From: Phycicoccus sp. Soil748
GTDB taxonomy: Bacteria > Actinomycetota > Actinomycetes > Actinomycetales > Dermatophilaceae
Direction: 5' to 3'
Length of the DNA: 40,788 nt
Assembly: GCF_001428025.1 (NCBI RefSeq)
Contig: NZ_LMSC01000006.1
Span: 531,558 to 572,345 of the forward strand
Position 1 is the first letter of the stretch. Every line of letters begins with the position of its first letter. The notes beneath the pieces were generated by a model. That model was not told the origin of the DNA. It did not search any database and was given only the letters and a program-made list of their open reading frames with translations. Position numbers and translations under genes: made by a program. Positions 34,342 to 40,788 of this stretch are shown one piece after another.

Positions 34342-34983
34342 TCACGGCACGAGTCCGGCCTCGTGGGCCAGGACGACGAGGGCGACCCGGTCCCGCGCGC
34401 CCCACTTGGCCAGCAGGCGGGCCACGTGCGTCTTCACGGTGGTCTCCGAGATGTGCAGCGCGGCGGCGATCTCCGCGTTGGTCTGCCCCTGCGCGACACA
34501 GCGCATCACCTCCGACTCCCGGCCCGTCAGCCGGGCCAGGGCCGCCGCGTGCGCGGGGCCGGGTGCGCGCAGGTGCCCTGACACCAACCTGCGCAGGACC
34601 GCGGCGTCGAGCATGGTCTCGCCCTCGGCGACCGCCCGCACCGACGCCACGAGGGCGGCCCGCGGGGTGTCCTTGAGGAGGAAGCCGCTGGCGCCGGCAC
34701 GAAGGGCCCGGACGACGTTCTCGTCGTCGTCGAAGGTGGTCAGCACGAGGACCCGGACGCCCGGACACTGCACGACCACCCTGCGGGTCGCCTCGATCCC
34801 GTCGAGCACCGGCATCCTCAGGTCCATGAGCGCCACGTCGGGCTGCTCCGCGCGACAGAGGGCGACGGCACTGGCACCGTCGGCCGCCGTGCCCACCACT
34901 TCGATGTCGTCCTGGGCGTCGAGGATGAGCGCGAAACCATCGCGCACCAGCTCCTGGTCGTCGACGACGACGAGCCGGATCAT
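34342..34983 (-). CDS. NarL/LuxR-type response regulator
   Basis: A 213-aa protein. The receiver domain has acidic VVDDQ, phospho-acceptor Asp54 (ALMDLRMP) and Lys104 (LLKDTP). The C-terminal LuxR helix-turn-helix (about 147-205) reads LTGRESEVMRCVAQGQTNAEIA. It is the partner of the kinase gene upstream, which it overlaps by 4 bp (ATGA). The likely target is the divergent membrane-protein gene, whose promoter region holds two dyads. Confidence 0.95.
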   Translation of the reverse strand: MIRLVVVDDQELVRDGFALILDAQDDIEVVGTAADGASAVALCRAEQPDVALMDLRMPVLDGIEATRRVVVQCPGVRVLVLTTFDDDENVVRALRAGASGFLLKDTPRAALVASVRAVAEGETMLDAAVLRRLVSGHLRAPGPAHAAALARLTGRESEVMRCVAQGQTNAEIAAALHISETTVKTHVARLLAKWGARDRVALVVLAHEAGLVP

Positions 34984-36197
34984 CGCAGGAGCACCGAGCC
35001 GGGCAGCTCTGCGCGCACCCGGAAACCGCCGTCGGGCAGGGGTCCGGACTCCAGTCGCCCACCGCAGGCCTCGATGCGCTCGCGCATGCCTTCGAGGCCG
35101 TGCCCGGCCCCGCCGCCGCGCCCCCGAGGGCCGCCGTTGAGGGATGCGGCGACTGGGCCATGCGTATCCCGTGACGCTCGGGCCGCTGGTGCCTCGCGGT
35201 CCGTGGCCCCCGTCGTGCCCGCGTTGTCGACCTGGACGCTGACGCCGTCGGCGGCCAGGGCGAGGCGGACGGACGTGGCTTGGGCGCCGGAGTGGCGGAG
35301 CGAGTTCGTGAGGGCCTCCTGCACCATCCGGAAGACCCCCGCCTCGGCGTCGGTGGAGAGCCTCAGGCCGGGTTGGGTGTCGAGGGTGACCGGCAGGCCT
35401 GCGGACCGGAACACCTCCACGAGACCGGGGAGGTCTGCGAGCCCGGCGTGCGACACGACCTCGGGCCGCCGCAGCAGGCCCAGGACCCCGCGGGTCTCGT
35501 CCAGGGCGGACCGGCCGGTGCGCTGGATGTTGCCGATCGCCCGTTTGGCGGCCGTGGGGTCGCGGGTGAGGAGCTCGTCGGCGACCTCGGCCTGGACCAC
35601 GATGATCGAGAGGCTGTGCGCGAGCACGTCGTGCAGGTCTCTGGCCACGCGGAGCCGTTCCTCGGCGGCGACGGCCCGGGCGTCCGCCCGCGACTGCCGC
35701 TGGGTGGCCTCGACCCTCCGGTCGGCTTCCCGCAGCCACCACCCGAGCCCCCAGATCCAGACCATGTTGAGGCTCCAGGGCCACGTCGACGCGAGGGTCT
35801 CGCGGGGGCTGGCGGCCCCGCCGAGGAGTGCGCAGCCCACCGCGAGCGGCAGGGCGACCAAGGACAGGCGCGCCGAGCCGTGGCGGCCGGCGGCGAAGAC
35901 CGCGAGCACGAGCAGGAACACCGCGGGGGCCGAGGCGATCGTCGTCCCCAACGCCGCCGGCACGAGGATCGACCCACCGGTCACGCACAGCGCCGCGAAG
36001 GGGATCCGGCGGCGCGTGACGAGAGTCGTAGCGGTCACCACCAGCGCGGCGGCCATCACCTCGCGAGAACCGACCACGACGTCCGCGGTCCAGATGTCGA
36101 CCTGGGCCCAGAGCAGGAGCGCCAAGGGAGGGGCCACGTCGAGGACCGTGAAGGGTCCACGACCCAGCTCCCGGAGACGCCCGGCCTCCCACCACAT
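34980..36197 (-). CDS. Membrane sensor histidine kinase, HisKA_3 (NarL-type partner)
   Basis: A 405-aa protein from ATG 36197, chosen from a TACCGT box 6 nt upstream. About five hydrophobic segments (about 18-125) form the sensor, with hardly any extracellular loop. The HisKA_3 phospho-acceptor is His189 (RVARDLHDVLAHSLS), the ATPase N box is around Asn298 (ALTNSLRHSG) and the G box is GHGLEGM (364-370). Between DNAG and the G box the ATP lid is enlarged by a Gly/Ala/Arg-rich insert (about 326-362), longer than usual. The signal is unknown. DesK-like kinases of this shape often sense membrane or envelope state. Confidence 0.93.
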   Translation of the reverse strand: MWWEAGRLRELGRGPFTVLDVAPPLALLLWAQVDIWTADVVVGSREVMAAALVVTATTLVTRRRIPFAALCVTGGSILVPAALGTTIASAPAVFLLVLAVFAAGRHGSARLSLVALPLAVGCALLGGAASPRETLASTWPWSLNMVWIWGLGWWLREADRRVEATQRQSRADARAVAAEERLRVARDLHDVLAHSLSIIVVQAEVADELLTRDPTAAKRAIGNIQRTGRSALDETRGVLGLLRRPEVVSHAGLADLPGLVEVFRSAGLPVTLDTQPGLRLSTDAEAGVFRMVQEALTNSLRHSGAQATSVRLALAADGVSVQVDNAGTTGATDREAPAARASRDTHGPVAASLNGGPRGRGGGAGHGLEGMRERIEACGGRLESGPLPDGGFRVRAELPGSVLLR

Positions 36198-36203
36198 GCG
36201 TCC

Positions 36204-36209
36204 ACGGTA
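36204..36209 (-). promoter_or_regulatory. Candidate -10 box (TACCGT), leaderless kinase mRNA
   Basis: On the minus strand TACCGT lies exactly 6 nt before the ATG at 36197. Confidence 0.5.
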
Positions 36210-36231
36210 GGCCCGTCCCGTCACCACCGCG

Positions 36232-36268
36232 TCGTCCTGCGGGACGAGTGCCGTCCTGCCCGAGGACG
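36232..36268. promoter_or_regulatory. Two GTCCT-type dyads in the divergent kinase/membrane-protein promoter region
   Basis: TCGTCC-N4-GGACGA (36232-36247) and CGTCCT-N5-AGGACG (36252-36268) are perfect inverted repeats set about 20 bp apart, and they share CGTCCTGC. Their place between a LuxR-type two-component operon and a divergent gene suggests operators for that regulator. Confidence 0.4.
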
Positions 36269-36375
36269 ACCCCGCGTACCCGATGGAGACGCAGTTCGGC
36301 CGCGCCGGCGGACGACGCGGATCCCGTGGCCCGGCAGCCTCGAGAGGCAACACCGGCCAACCCAAGGAGGTCCTC

Positions 36376-37170
36376 ATGTCCGCCCCTCTCGCAGTCCCGT
36401 CCGCAGCGACGACGGCGTCCACGTGGGGACGCGTCCGCGTCCTCGTGCTCTGCCTCCTCTACACACTGCTGTCCGCATGGGCTCTGGTCATGGCCTCGTT
36501 CGGCACCGCCATGGTCGTCCTCCACCGCCTTCCCGACCCCCATGCCCTGACGTTCGGCGCGCTGGGGGCCGCCGCGTTCAAGATGCTGACCCTGGGTCCG
36601 GCCCTGGTGGTGCTGGTGACCCGCGGGCGCAGCGTCCTCGCGGTCCGGGCCCTGGTGCTCGGACAGGTCGTCTGGTTCGTGGACGACCTGGTCGCGCCGC
36701 AGGACCACGCCTCCCTCCCCGAGCTCATGGCGCGGTACGCCGTGTCGCTGGTGCTCTGGGTCGGTCCGTGGCTGGCGCTGTCGCCGGACCGCGCGCGTCT
36801 GTGGCGCGACCCGTGGCCGGTCCGCCCTCTCGTGGCGGCGCTGGCCGTGCTGTCCGCGCTCGTCTGTGCGCCGTGGGTGGCGACGATCACTCGGCTCGAC
36901 GCGTCGGCGATGACCTCGGTGGGCAGCATGGCGGAGCTGCGGTACGACGTGGCGGGTCTCGGGCTTGCCGCGGTCGCAGCCCTGGGCCTCGCGGCCGTGT
37001 CGCGCGCGGTGTGGTGGGACCGGCTCGTGGCGGCGGCCCTGGCCTGGGCTGCGTTCGCCTGTGTCGTGGCTCCCCACGGCTACGGCTCCCCGGGCTACGT
37101 CGGTGCGGTGGCTGTGCTGCCGGCGGCCGCGCTGCTGTGGCTGGCGCGGCCCGACGGTCAGCGTTCCTGA
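36376..37170 (+). CDS. Multi-span membrane protein, function unknown
   Basis: A 264-aa protein from ATG 36376 with a perfect AGGAGG 5 nt upstream, which rules out the longer frame. About seven hydrophobic segments (from about 18 to 258) leave few polar residues outside short loops. I recognise no family. It is divergent from the sensor kinase, so it is the likely target or signalling partner of the two-component system. The final codons run into a 23-bp tandem repeat. Confidence 0.75.
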   Translation: MSAPLAVPSAATTASTWGRVRVLVLCLLYTLLSAWALVMASFGTAMVVLHRLPDPHALTFGALGAAAFKMLTLGPALVVLVTRGRSVLAVRALVLGQVVWFVDDLVAPQDHASLPELMARYAVSLVLWVGPWLALSPDRARLWRDPWPVRPLVAALAVLSALVCAPWVATITRLDASAMTSVGSMAELRYDVAGLGLAAVAALGLAAVSRAVWWDRLVAAALAWAAFACVVAPHGYGSPGYVGAVAVLPAAALLWLARPDGQRS

Positions 37171-37231
37171 GCCCTGACCGGCAGTGTTCCTGAGTCCTGA
37201 CCGGCAGCGTTCCTGAGTCCTGCGCGCAGTA
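37164..37231 (+). repeat. 23-bp tandem repeat, three copies
   Basis: Copies begin with TTCCTGAG at 37164, 37187 and 37210. The first two differ at two positions; the third diverges after 13 bp but keeps GCAG. The first copy covers the stop codon of the membrane-protein gene and the array lies 76-143 bp upstream of ku. The rest of the gap (to 37306) holds only the candidate ku -10 box. Confidence 0.85.
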
Positions 37232-37293
37232 CTGGTGAGCGCCTCCTCGGCATTCGTGAGCCGTGCGCGTGGCGTCCACCCCGCGGTATGGGC

Positions 37294-37299
37294 CAAGAT
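37294..37299 (+). promoter_or_regulatory. Candidate -10 box (CAAGAT), leaderless ku mRNA
   Basis: CAAGAT lies 7 nt before the ATG at 37307, and no Shine-Dalgarno sequence is evident. The first base is C, so it is a weaker example. Confidence 0.35.
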
Positions 37300-37306
37300 C
37301 GGTGGT

Positions 37307-38188
37307 ATGCGAGCCATCTGGAAGGGAGCGGTGTCGTTCGGGCTGGTCAACGTACCGATCCGGCTGTACTCCGCCACCGAGAACCACGACGTCCAGTTCC
37401 GCCAGGTGCACCGTGAGGACGGCGGCCGCATCAAGTACCAGCGGATCTGCAGCATCGACGGTGAGGTCGTGTCCTACGACGACATCGCGAAGGGCTACGA
37501 GACCGAGGACGGCGACATGGTCGTCCTGACCGACGAGGACTTCAAGGACCTGCCGTCGCGCAGCTCCAAGGAGATCTCGGTCGAGAAGTTCGTTCCGGCC
37601 GACCAGATCGACCCGATGCTGCTCGACAAGTGCTACTACCTCGAGCCCGACAAGGCCTCCACCAAGCCCTACGTGCTGCTGCGTGACGCGCTCGAGAAGG
37701 AGAACCGCATGGCGGTGGTCTCCGTCTCGATCCGCACCCGCATGACGATGGCGGTGCTGCGGGTGAGGGAAGGCGTCATCGTCATGCAGACGATGCTGTG
37801 GCCCGACGAGATCCGCAAGCCCGACTTCGCCCACCTCGACGACGACGGCAAGGCCACCAAGCAGGAGCTCGCGATGGCCGACCTCCTCATCGAGCAGCTG
37901 GCCGGCGACTACGAGCCCGACGACTACGAGGACGACTACGCCCTCGCGCTGCAGTCCCTGGTCAAGGCGAAGGTCGAAGGCGGCGAGGTGCAGGTGGCCG
38001 AGGAGTCCAAGGACGAGTCCGGCGAGGTCGTCGACCTGCTCGCGGCGCTGAAGAAGTCCGTCGACAAGGCCAAGGCCGCCCGCGGCGAGTCGACCACGGA
38101 GGAGAAGCCGGCTGCCAAGAAGGCGACCGCCAAGACGACCACGGCGAAGAAGACCGCCGCCAAGAAGACCGCGAAGAAGGCCAGCTGA
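37307..38188 (+). CDS. ku: NHEJ end-binding protein Ku
   Basis: A 293-aa protein from ATG 37307 (MRAIWKGAVSFGLVNVPIRLYSA is the family start, positions 1-23). The beta-barrel core (about 1-195), with YYLEPDK and RMAVVSVSIRTR, encircles DNA ends as a homodimer. The acidic helix region (about 200-230) is followed by a Lys/Ala/Thr-rich tail (about 265-293), a known DNA-binding extension in actinobacterial Ku. It recruits the LigD-type ligase and polymerase encoded at 32479-34291, from which it is separated by the two-component system and a membrane-protein gene. Confidence 0.96.
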   Translation: MRAIWKGAVSFGLVNVPIRLYSATENHDVQFRQVHREDGGRIKYQRICSIDGEVVSYDDIAKGYETEDGDMVVLTDEDFKDLPSRSSKEISVEKFVPADQIDPMLLDKCYYLEPDKASTKPYVLLRDALEKENRMAVVSVSIRTRMTMAVLRVREGVIVMQTMLWPDEIRKPDFAHLDDDGKATKQELAMADLLIEQLAGDYEPDDYEDDYALALQSLVKAKVEGGEVQVAEESKDESGEVVDLLAALKKSVDKAKAARGESTTEEKPAAKKATAKTTTAKKTAAKKTAKKAS

Positions 38189-38629
38189 GTGCCCACCTCC
38201 ACGACAGGTATGCCGACCGACGACGACCTGGCGATCGTCACCGACTGCGAGCGGGCCCTGCTGACGGGAGCCGTGCGCGGTGACCGCCTGAGCGCAGGCC
38301 TCCTGCTGCACGAGGACTTCCACGAGTTCGGTGCGTCGGGCGTCGTCTGGGACCGCGAGTCGATCCTGCAGATGATGGAGGACGAGGCGGCCTCCGGGCC
38401 GGTCGACATCCGTGCCGAGCAGCTCGTCGCCAGCGGCCTGGCACCCGGCGTCGTCCTGGTCACCTACGACTCCGTCACGCCCTCGCGCCGCGCGCACCGC
38501 AGCTCGGTGTGGGTGCGCAGCGGCGGTCGCTGGCAGGTGCGCCACCACCAGGGCACCGTCGTCGCCGACGAAGCCGTCGACGGCGGTCCGGGTGCGGGTG
38601 CCGGGACCGGGTCGGAGCGCACCGCGTGA
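38189..38629 (+). CDS. NTF2-like (DUF4440-type) small protein
   Basis: A 146-aa protein whose GTG directly follows the ku stop (GAAGG 9 nt upstream; ATG 38210 is an alternative). The pattern is that of SnoaL/DUF4440 proteins: an N-terminal helix pair, LLHEDFHEFGASGVVWDRESIL, a central strand VVLVTYDS and the end SSVWVRSGGRWQVRHHQGT. The function is unknown; the cone-shaped fold usually binds a small ligand. The end overlaps the map start (GTGA). Confidence 0.8.
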   Translation: MPTSTTGMPTDDDLAIVTDCERALLTGAVRGDRLSAGLLLHEDFHEFGASGVVWDRESILQMMEDEAASGPVDIRAEQLVASGLAPGVVLVTYDSVTPSRRAHRSSVWVRSGGRWQVRHHQGTVVADEAVDGGPGAGAGTGSERTA

Positions 38630-39405
38630 TCGAGATCCTCGACCCGACCGAGGTGGACCGGGCGCGGGCGACCGGTGCCCTGGTCGCCGACATCCTGGCG
38701 TCACTGCGGTCGCGCAGCGTCGCCGGCACCAACCTGCTCGACATCGACCGGTGGGCGCGGGACATGATGCTCGCCGCCGGGGCGGAGTCCTGCTACGTCG
38801 ACTACGAGCCGTCGTTCGGGCGCGGGCCGTTCGGCCACTACATCTGCACGTCGCTCAACGACGCCGTCCTGCACGGGCTGCCCCACGACGAGGTGCTGGC
38901 CGACGGTGACCTGCTGTCCCTCGACCTCGCGGTGTCCCTGGACGGTGTCGTCGCCGACTCGGCGATCAGCTTCGTCGTGGGCGGCGCCGGGTCGGCGGAG
39001 GACGAGGCGCTCATCGCCGCCACCGAGCGTGCGCTGCAGGCCGGCATCGCCGCGGCCGGGCCGGGTGCCCGCCTCGGCGACGTCTCCCACGCCATCGGCT
39101 CCGTCCTCGGCTCGGCCGGGTACTCCGTGAACACCGAGTTCGGTGGCCACGGCGTCGGGTCGACGATGCACCAGGACCCGCACGTCCCCAACACCGGCCG
39201 GCCCGGCCGCGGCTATGTCCTGCGCCCCGGGCTGCTGCTGGCCCTTGAGCCGTGGGTGATGGCCGACACCGCGGCACTCACCACCGACGCCGACGGCTGG
39301 ACCCTGCGCAGCGCCACCGGCTGCCGGACCGCCCACAGCGAGCACACCGTCGCCATCACCGAGGACGGCGTCGAGGTCCTCACCCTGCCGAGCGCCCGCG
39401 CCTGA
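38626..39405 (+). CDS. map: Methionine aminopeptidase, type I
   Basis: A 259-aa protein from the GTGA overlap. The pita-bread metal ligands are visible: the SLDLAVSLDGVVAD Asp pair, GGHGVG His, LALEPW Glu and SEHTVAI Glu, plus the substrate His in VLHGLPHD. It removes N-terminal Met from new proteins. CTSLNDAVLHG is the usual CxSxNexxxHG stretch. Many Actinobacteria carry more than one map; whether this is the main copy cannot be judged here. Confidence 0.93.
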   Translation: MIEILDPTEVDRARATGALVADILASLRSRSVAGTNLLDIDRWARDMMLAAGAESCYVDYEPSFGRGPFGHYICTSLNDAVLHGLPHDEVLADGDLLSLDLAVSLDGVVADSAISFVVGGAGSAEDEALIAATERALQAGIAAAGPGARLGDVSHAIGSVLGSAGYSVNTEFGGHGVGSTMHQDPHVPNTGRPGRGYVLRPGLLLALEPWVMADTAALTTDADGWTLRSATGCRTAHSEHTVAITEDGVEVLTLPSARA

Positions 39406-39491
39406 CAACCCGAGCCTGCGGACCACGCAAGGCCCGAGTCGGGGCGGCGAGGACGGACGGCAACGGGCATACAGGGCTTGCGCCGCGGGAG

Positions 39492-39497
39492 TACGGT
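39492..39497 (+). promoter_or_regulatory. Weak candidate -10 box (TACGGT) for the surface protein gene
   Basis: TACGGT lies 53 bp before the ATG at 39550 in the 144-bp gap after map. No convincing -35 box is seen. GGAGGG (39535-39540) is the Shine-Dalgarno sequence, 9 nt before the ATG. Confidence 0.3.
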
Positions 39498-39549
39498 GAC
39501 GCCAGCGTCGCGCAGTGAAGGGCCGGCGCACGGCGGAGGGGTGTTCGCG

Positions 39550-40680
39550 ATGGGGCGAGCAGTGCGGTTCCCAGGGGCAGCGACGATCGCGTGCGCCGTG
39601 CTGGTGCTGGGCCAGGGCTCGGCGTCCGCCGAGCCGTCGCCAGAGACCCGACCTTCGCCGGCGAGACCCGCCTCGGCGCGGCCGATGGCGGTGCAGGCGC
39701 CGGCGGCAGCCCAGGCGGCCGACTTCGACACCGGCCTGAGCTTCGACACCCCCGCGGCGCAGGTCCCGCCCGGCAGCTGGGTCCTGCTCACCCCCAGCTA
39801 CGTCGTGACTGGCACCCCGCCTGCCGGGGCTGACCTCGGCTTCAGCGTCACCTACCCCCGAGGCCTGGCGGTCGAGGCATCGAACGGTCAGTGCACCGTC
39901 TCCGCCGCGACACGCACGGTGCACTGCACCAGCCCTGCCGAGGGCGCCAGGCCGCAGATGCGGGTGACGGTGGACCGGGCCATGACACCGGGCCAGGTCC
40001 TCGTCCTCACGGCCACGGTCGACCCGGTGCCGGGCGACTCCGACCCCGGTGACGACGTGGCCACGGCGACAGTGACCGTGGTGCCGCTCGAGGCGCACGT
40101 GGACGTGACGGCACCAGCCACGGCGCGGGAGGGCCAGGTGTTCACGGTCGTCGTGCGCCTGCGGAACGATGGTGACGTCCCGGTGGGCGACGACTTCCGG
40201 GGCTCGGTCACCATGAGCGACTCGGGACCGGGCGGTGGCGAGGAGCTGTTCCGCTGGGTCTCCCTGCCACCCACCTGCGGCACCGACCCTGCCTCCTACC
40301 AGTGCGGTGCGGGCGGGACCGTGCCTCCCGGAAGCAGCACGACGTACAGCTTCCGGCTCGAGGCGCTGCCCGGGGCTGCCGGGAAGTCGTTCACGATGTC
40401 GGCGAGGTGGAACCCGACGGCGACCACCCAGGTCGAGGACGCCGTGCGCGTCCGCATCCTCCCCGCGGTTGCGGTGGTGCGCCCTGGGCCCGGCACGAGG
40501 ACCAGCCCCGTGAGGCCCGTCGCCCCAGCCACCGCAGCACCTGCAGCGCCAGAGCTCGCCGCCACCGGTGCGAACGACCTGCTCCTCGGCGTCTTCGGCC
40601 TCGGGCTGCTCGTCGTGGGTTGTCTTCTCCGGCGGTTCGGGCCGACCGGCCGGCGCGCCCCACACCCCTCCTCGTCGTGA
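39550..40680 (+). CDS. Secreted surface protein with LAATG sortase signal
   Basis: A 376-aa protein from ATG 39550. Residues 1-27 are a signal peptide ending ASA-EPS. A Pro/Ala linker leads to two beta-sandwich repeats of DUF11/CARDB type (about 55-175 and 180-300) with TATVDPVPGDSDPGDDVATATVTV. The C-terminus has a Pro/Ala stretch, the sorting motif LAATG (336-340), a hydrophobic span and an RR..RR tail, the form recognised by class E (LAxTG) sortases in high-GC Gram-positives. It is therefore probably covalently attached to the wall. The ligand or function is unknown. No sortase gene is in the window. Confidence 0.8.
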   Translation: MGRAVRFPGAATIACAVLVLGQGSASAEPSPETRPSPARPASARPMAVQAPAAAQAADFDTGLSFDTPAAQVPPGSWVLLTPSYVVTGTPPAGADLGFSVTYPRGLAVEASNGQCTVSAATRTVHCTSPAEGARPQMRVTVDRAMTPGQVLVLTATVDPVPGDSDPGDDVATATVTVVPLEAHVDVTAPATAREGQVFTVVVRLRNDGDVPVGDDFRGSVTMSDSGPGGGEELFRWVSLPPTCGTDPASYQCGAGGTVPPGSSTTYSFRLEALPGAAGKSFTMSARWNPTATTQVEDAVRVRILPAVAVVRPGPGTRTSPVRPVAPATAAPAAPELAATGANDLLLGVFGLGLLVVGCLLRRFGPTGRRAPHPSSS

Positions 40681-40698
40681 CGGCGAGCGGCGTGGACG

Positions 40699-40721
40699 GC
40701 CGGACGGGCCACCGGTCCGGC
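40699..40721. terminator. Short hairpin after the surface protein gene
   Basis: GCCGGAC (40699-40705) pairs with GTCCGGC (40715-40721), loop of 9 nt, without a T-run. It is 19 bp after the stop codon. Confidence 0.4.
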
Positions 40722-40777
40722 TAGGTGTACTGACCTGGCAGGTTGGTTGAGGGAGTGCGACTCCTCGATCTGAGGGG

Positions 40778-40788
40778 ATGACGTGGGA
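40778..40788 (+). CDS. Possible start of the next gene, cut by the window end
   Basis: GAGGGG (40772-40777) is followed by ATG 40778 and, 5 nt after it, GTG 40783. The GTG has the better Shine-Dalgarno spacing. Only three codons are in view, so no identity can be given. The 97 bp before it hold an 11-bp inverted repeat (ACCTGGCAGGT, 40733-40743). Confidence 0.25.

Noticed and set aside
36283-36375. Upstream ATG 36283 for the membrane protein
   Set aside because: The extra 31 residues are Gly/Arg-rich. A perfect AGGAGG sits 5 nt before ATG 36376.
1-40788. CRISPR array, insertion sequence, prophage or attachment site
   Set aside because: There are no spaced identical repeats, transposase or integrase genes, or long terminal inverted repeats. 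The three tandem repeats found are short and spacer-free.

Overview
The window is about 40.8 kb of very high-GC DNA with dense, short-spaced genes, many GTG starts, and GTGA/ATGA stop-start overlaps. The gene content points to an actinobacterium: a conservon-type GTPase, Lsr2, a PBP4-type carboxypeptidase followed by a DUF2342-type metalloprotease, tilS-hpt-ftsH-folE, and an orphan nuoD. The order ppa / dacB / metalloprotease / tilS / hpt / ftsH / folE / folP / folBK / DUF3180 / panC / panD / nadB / nadC / lysS / lsr2 is a familiar actinobacterial chromosomal core. The style resembles Micrococcales (Intrasporangiaceae-like). That placement is inference. I see no phage, IS element, CRISPR array, rRNA or tRNA gene.

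Layout. 1-8.1 kb: end of a conservon GTPase gene, an S9 peptidase whose nucleophile Ser appears to be Arg, a GH32 beta-fructosidase, an alpha/beta hydrolase and an MFS transporter (divergent pair), and a secreted NlpC/P60 wall hydrolase with a possible MtrA-type operator upstream. 8.2-19.9 kb: ppa divergent from dacB, a zinc metalloprotease, tilS, hpt, ftsH, then a folate operon (folE, folP, folB-folK fusion, DUF3180) with a lysyl-phosphatidylglycerol synthase-like gene inserted between folE and folP. 19.9-24 kb: orphan nuoD, a lipoprotein, a cytochrome P450 and a MidA/NDUFAF7-type methyltransferase. 24-31 kb: DUF2520 protein, panC, panD, nadB, nadC (pantothenate and NAD synthesis), lysS, a small membrane protein and lsr2. 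31-40.8 kb: a FhuF-like Fe-S protein, a GNAT enzyme, a split two-gene LigD (polymerase and ligase), a NarL-type two-component system divergent from an unknown membrane protein, ku, an NTF2-like protein, methionine aminopeptidase, and a surface protein with an LAATG sorting signal.

Working together: the fol, pan and nad genes make folate, pantothenate and NAD. lysS makes the Lys-tRNA that the MprF-like enzyme would use. Ku plus the two LigD parts make a minimal NHEJ system. The MidA-type methyltransferase may modify the orphan NuoD, because its human counterpart methylates the NuoD homologue at an arginine that is present here. A recurrent signal is a -10-like hexamer (nAnnnT) 6-7 nt before the start codon of at least twelve genes, which suggests widespread leaderless transcription. 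No intergenic stretch exceeds 300 bp. The longest is 290 bp, before the NlpC/P60 gene.
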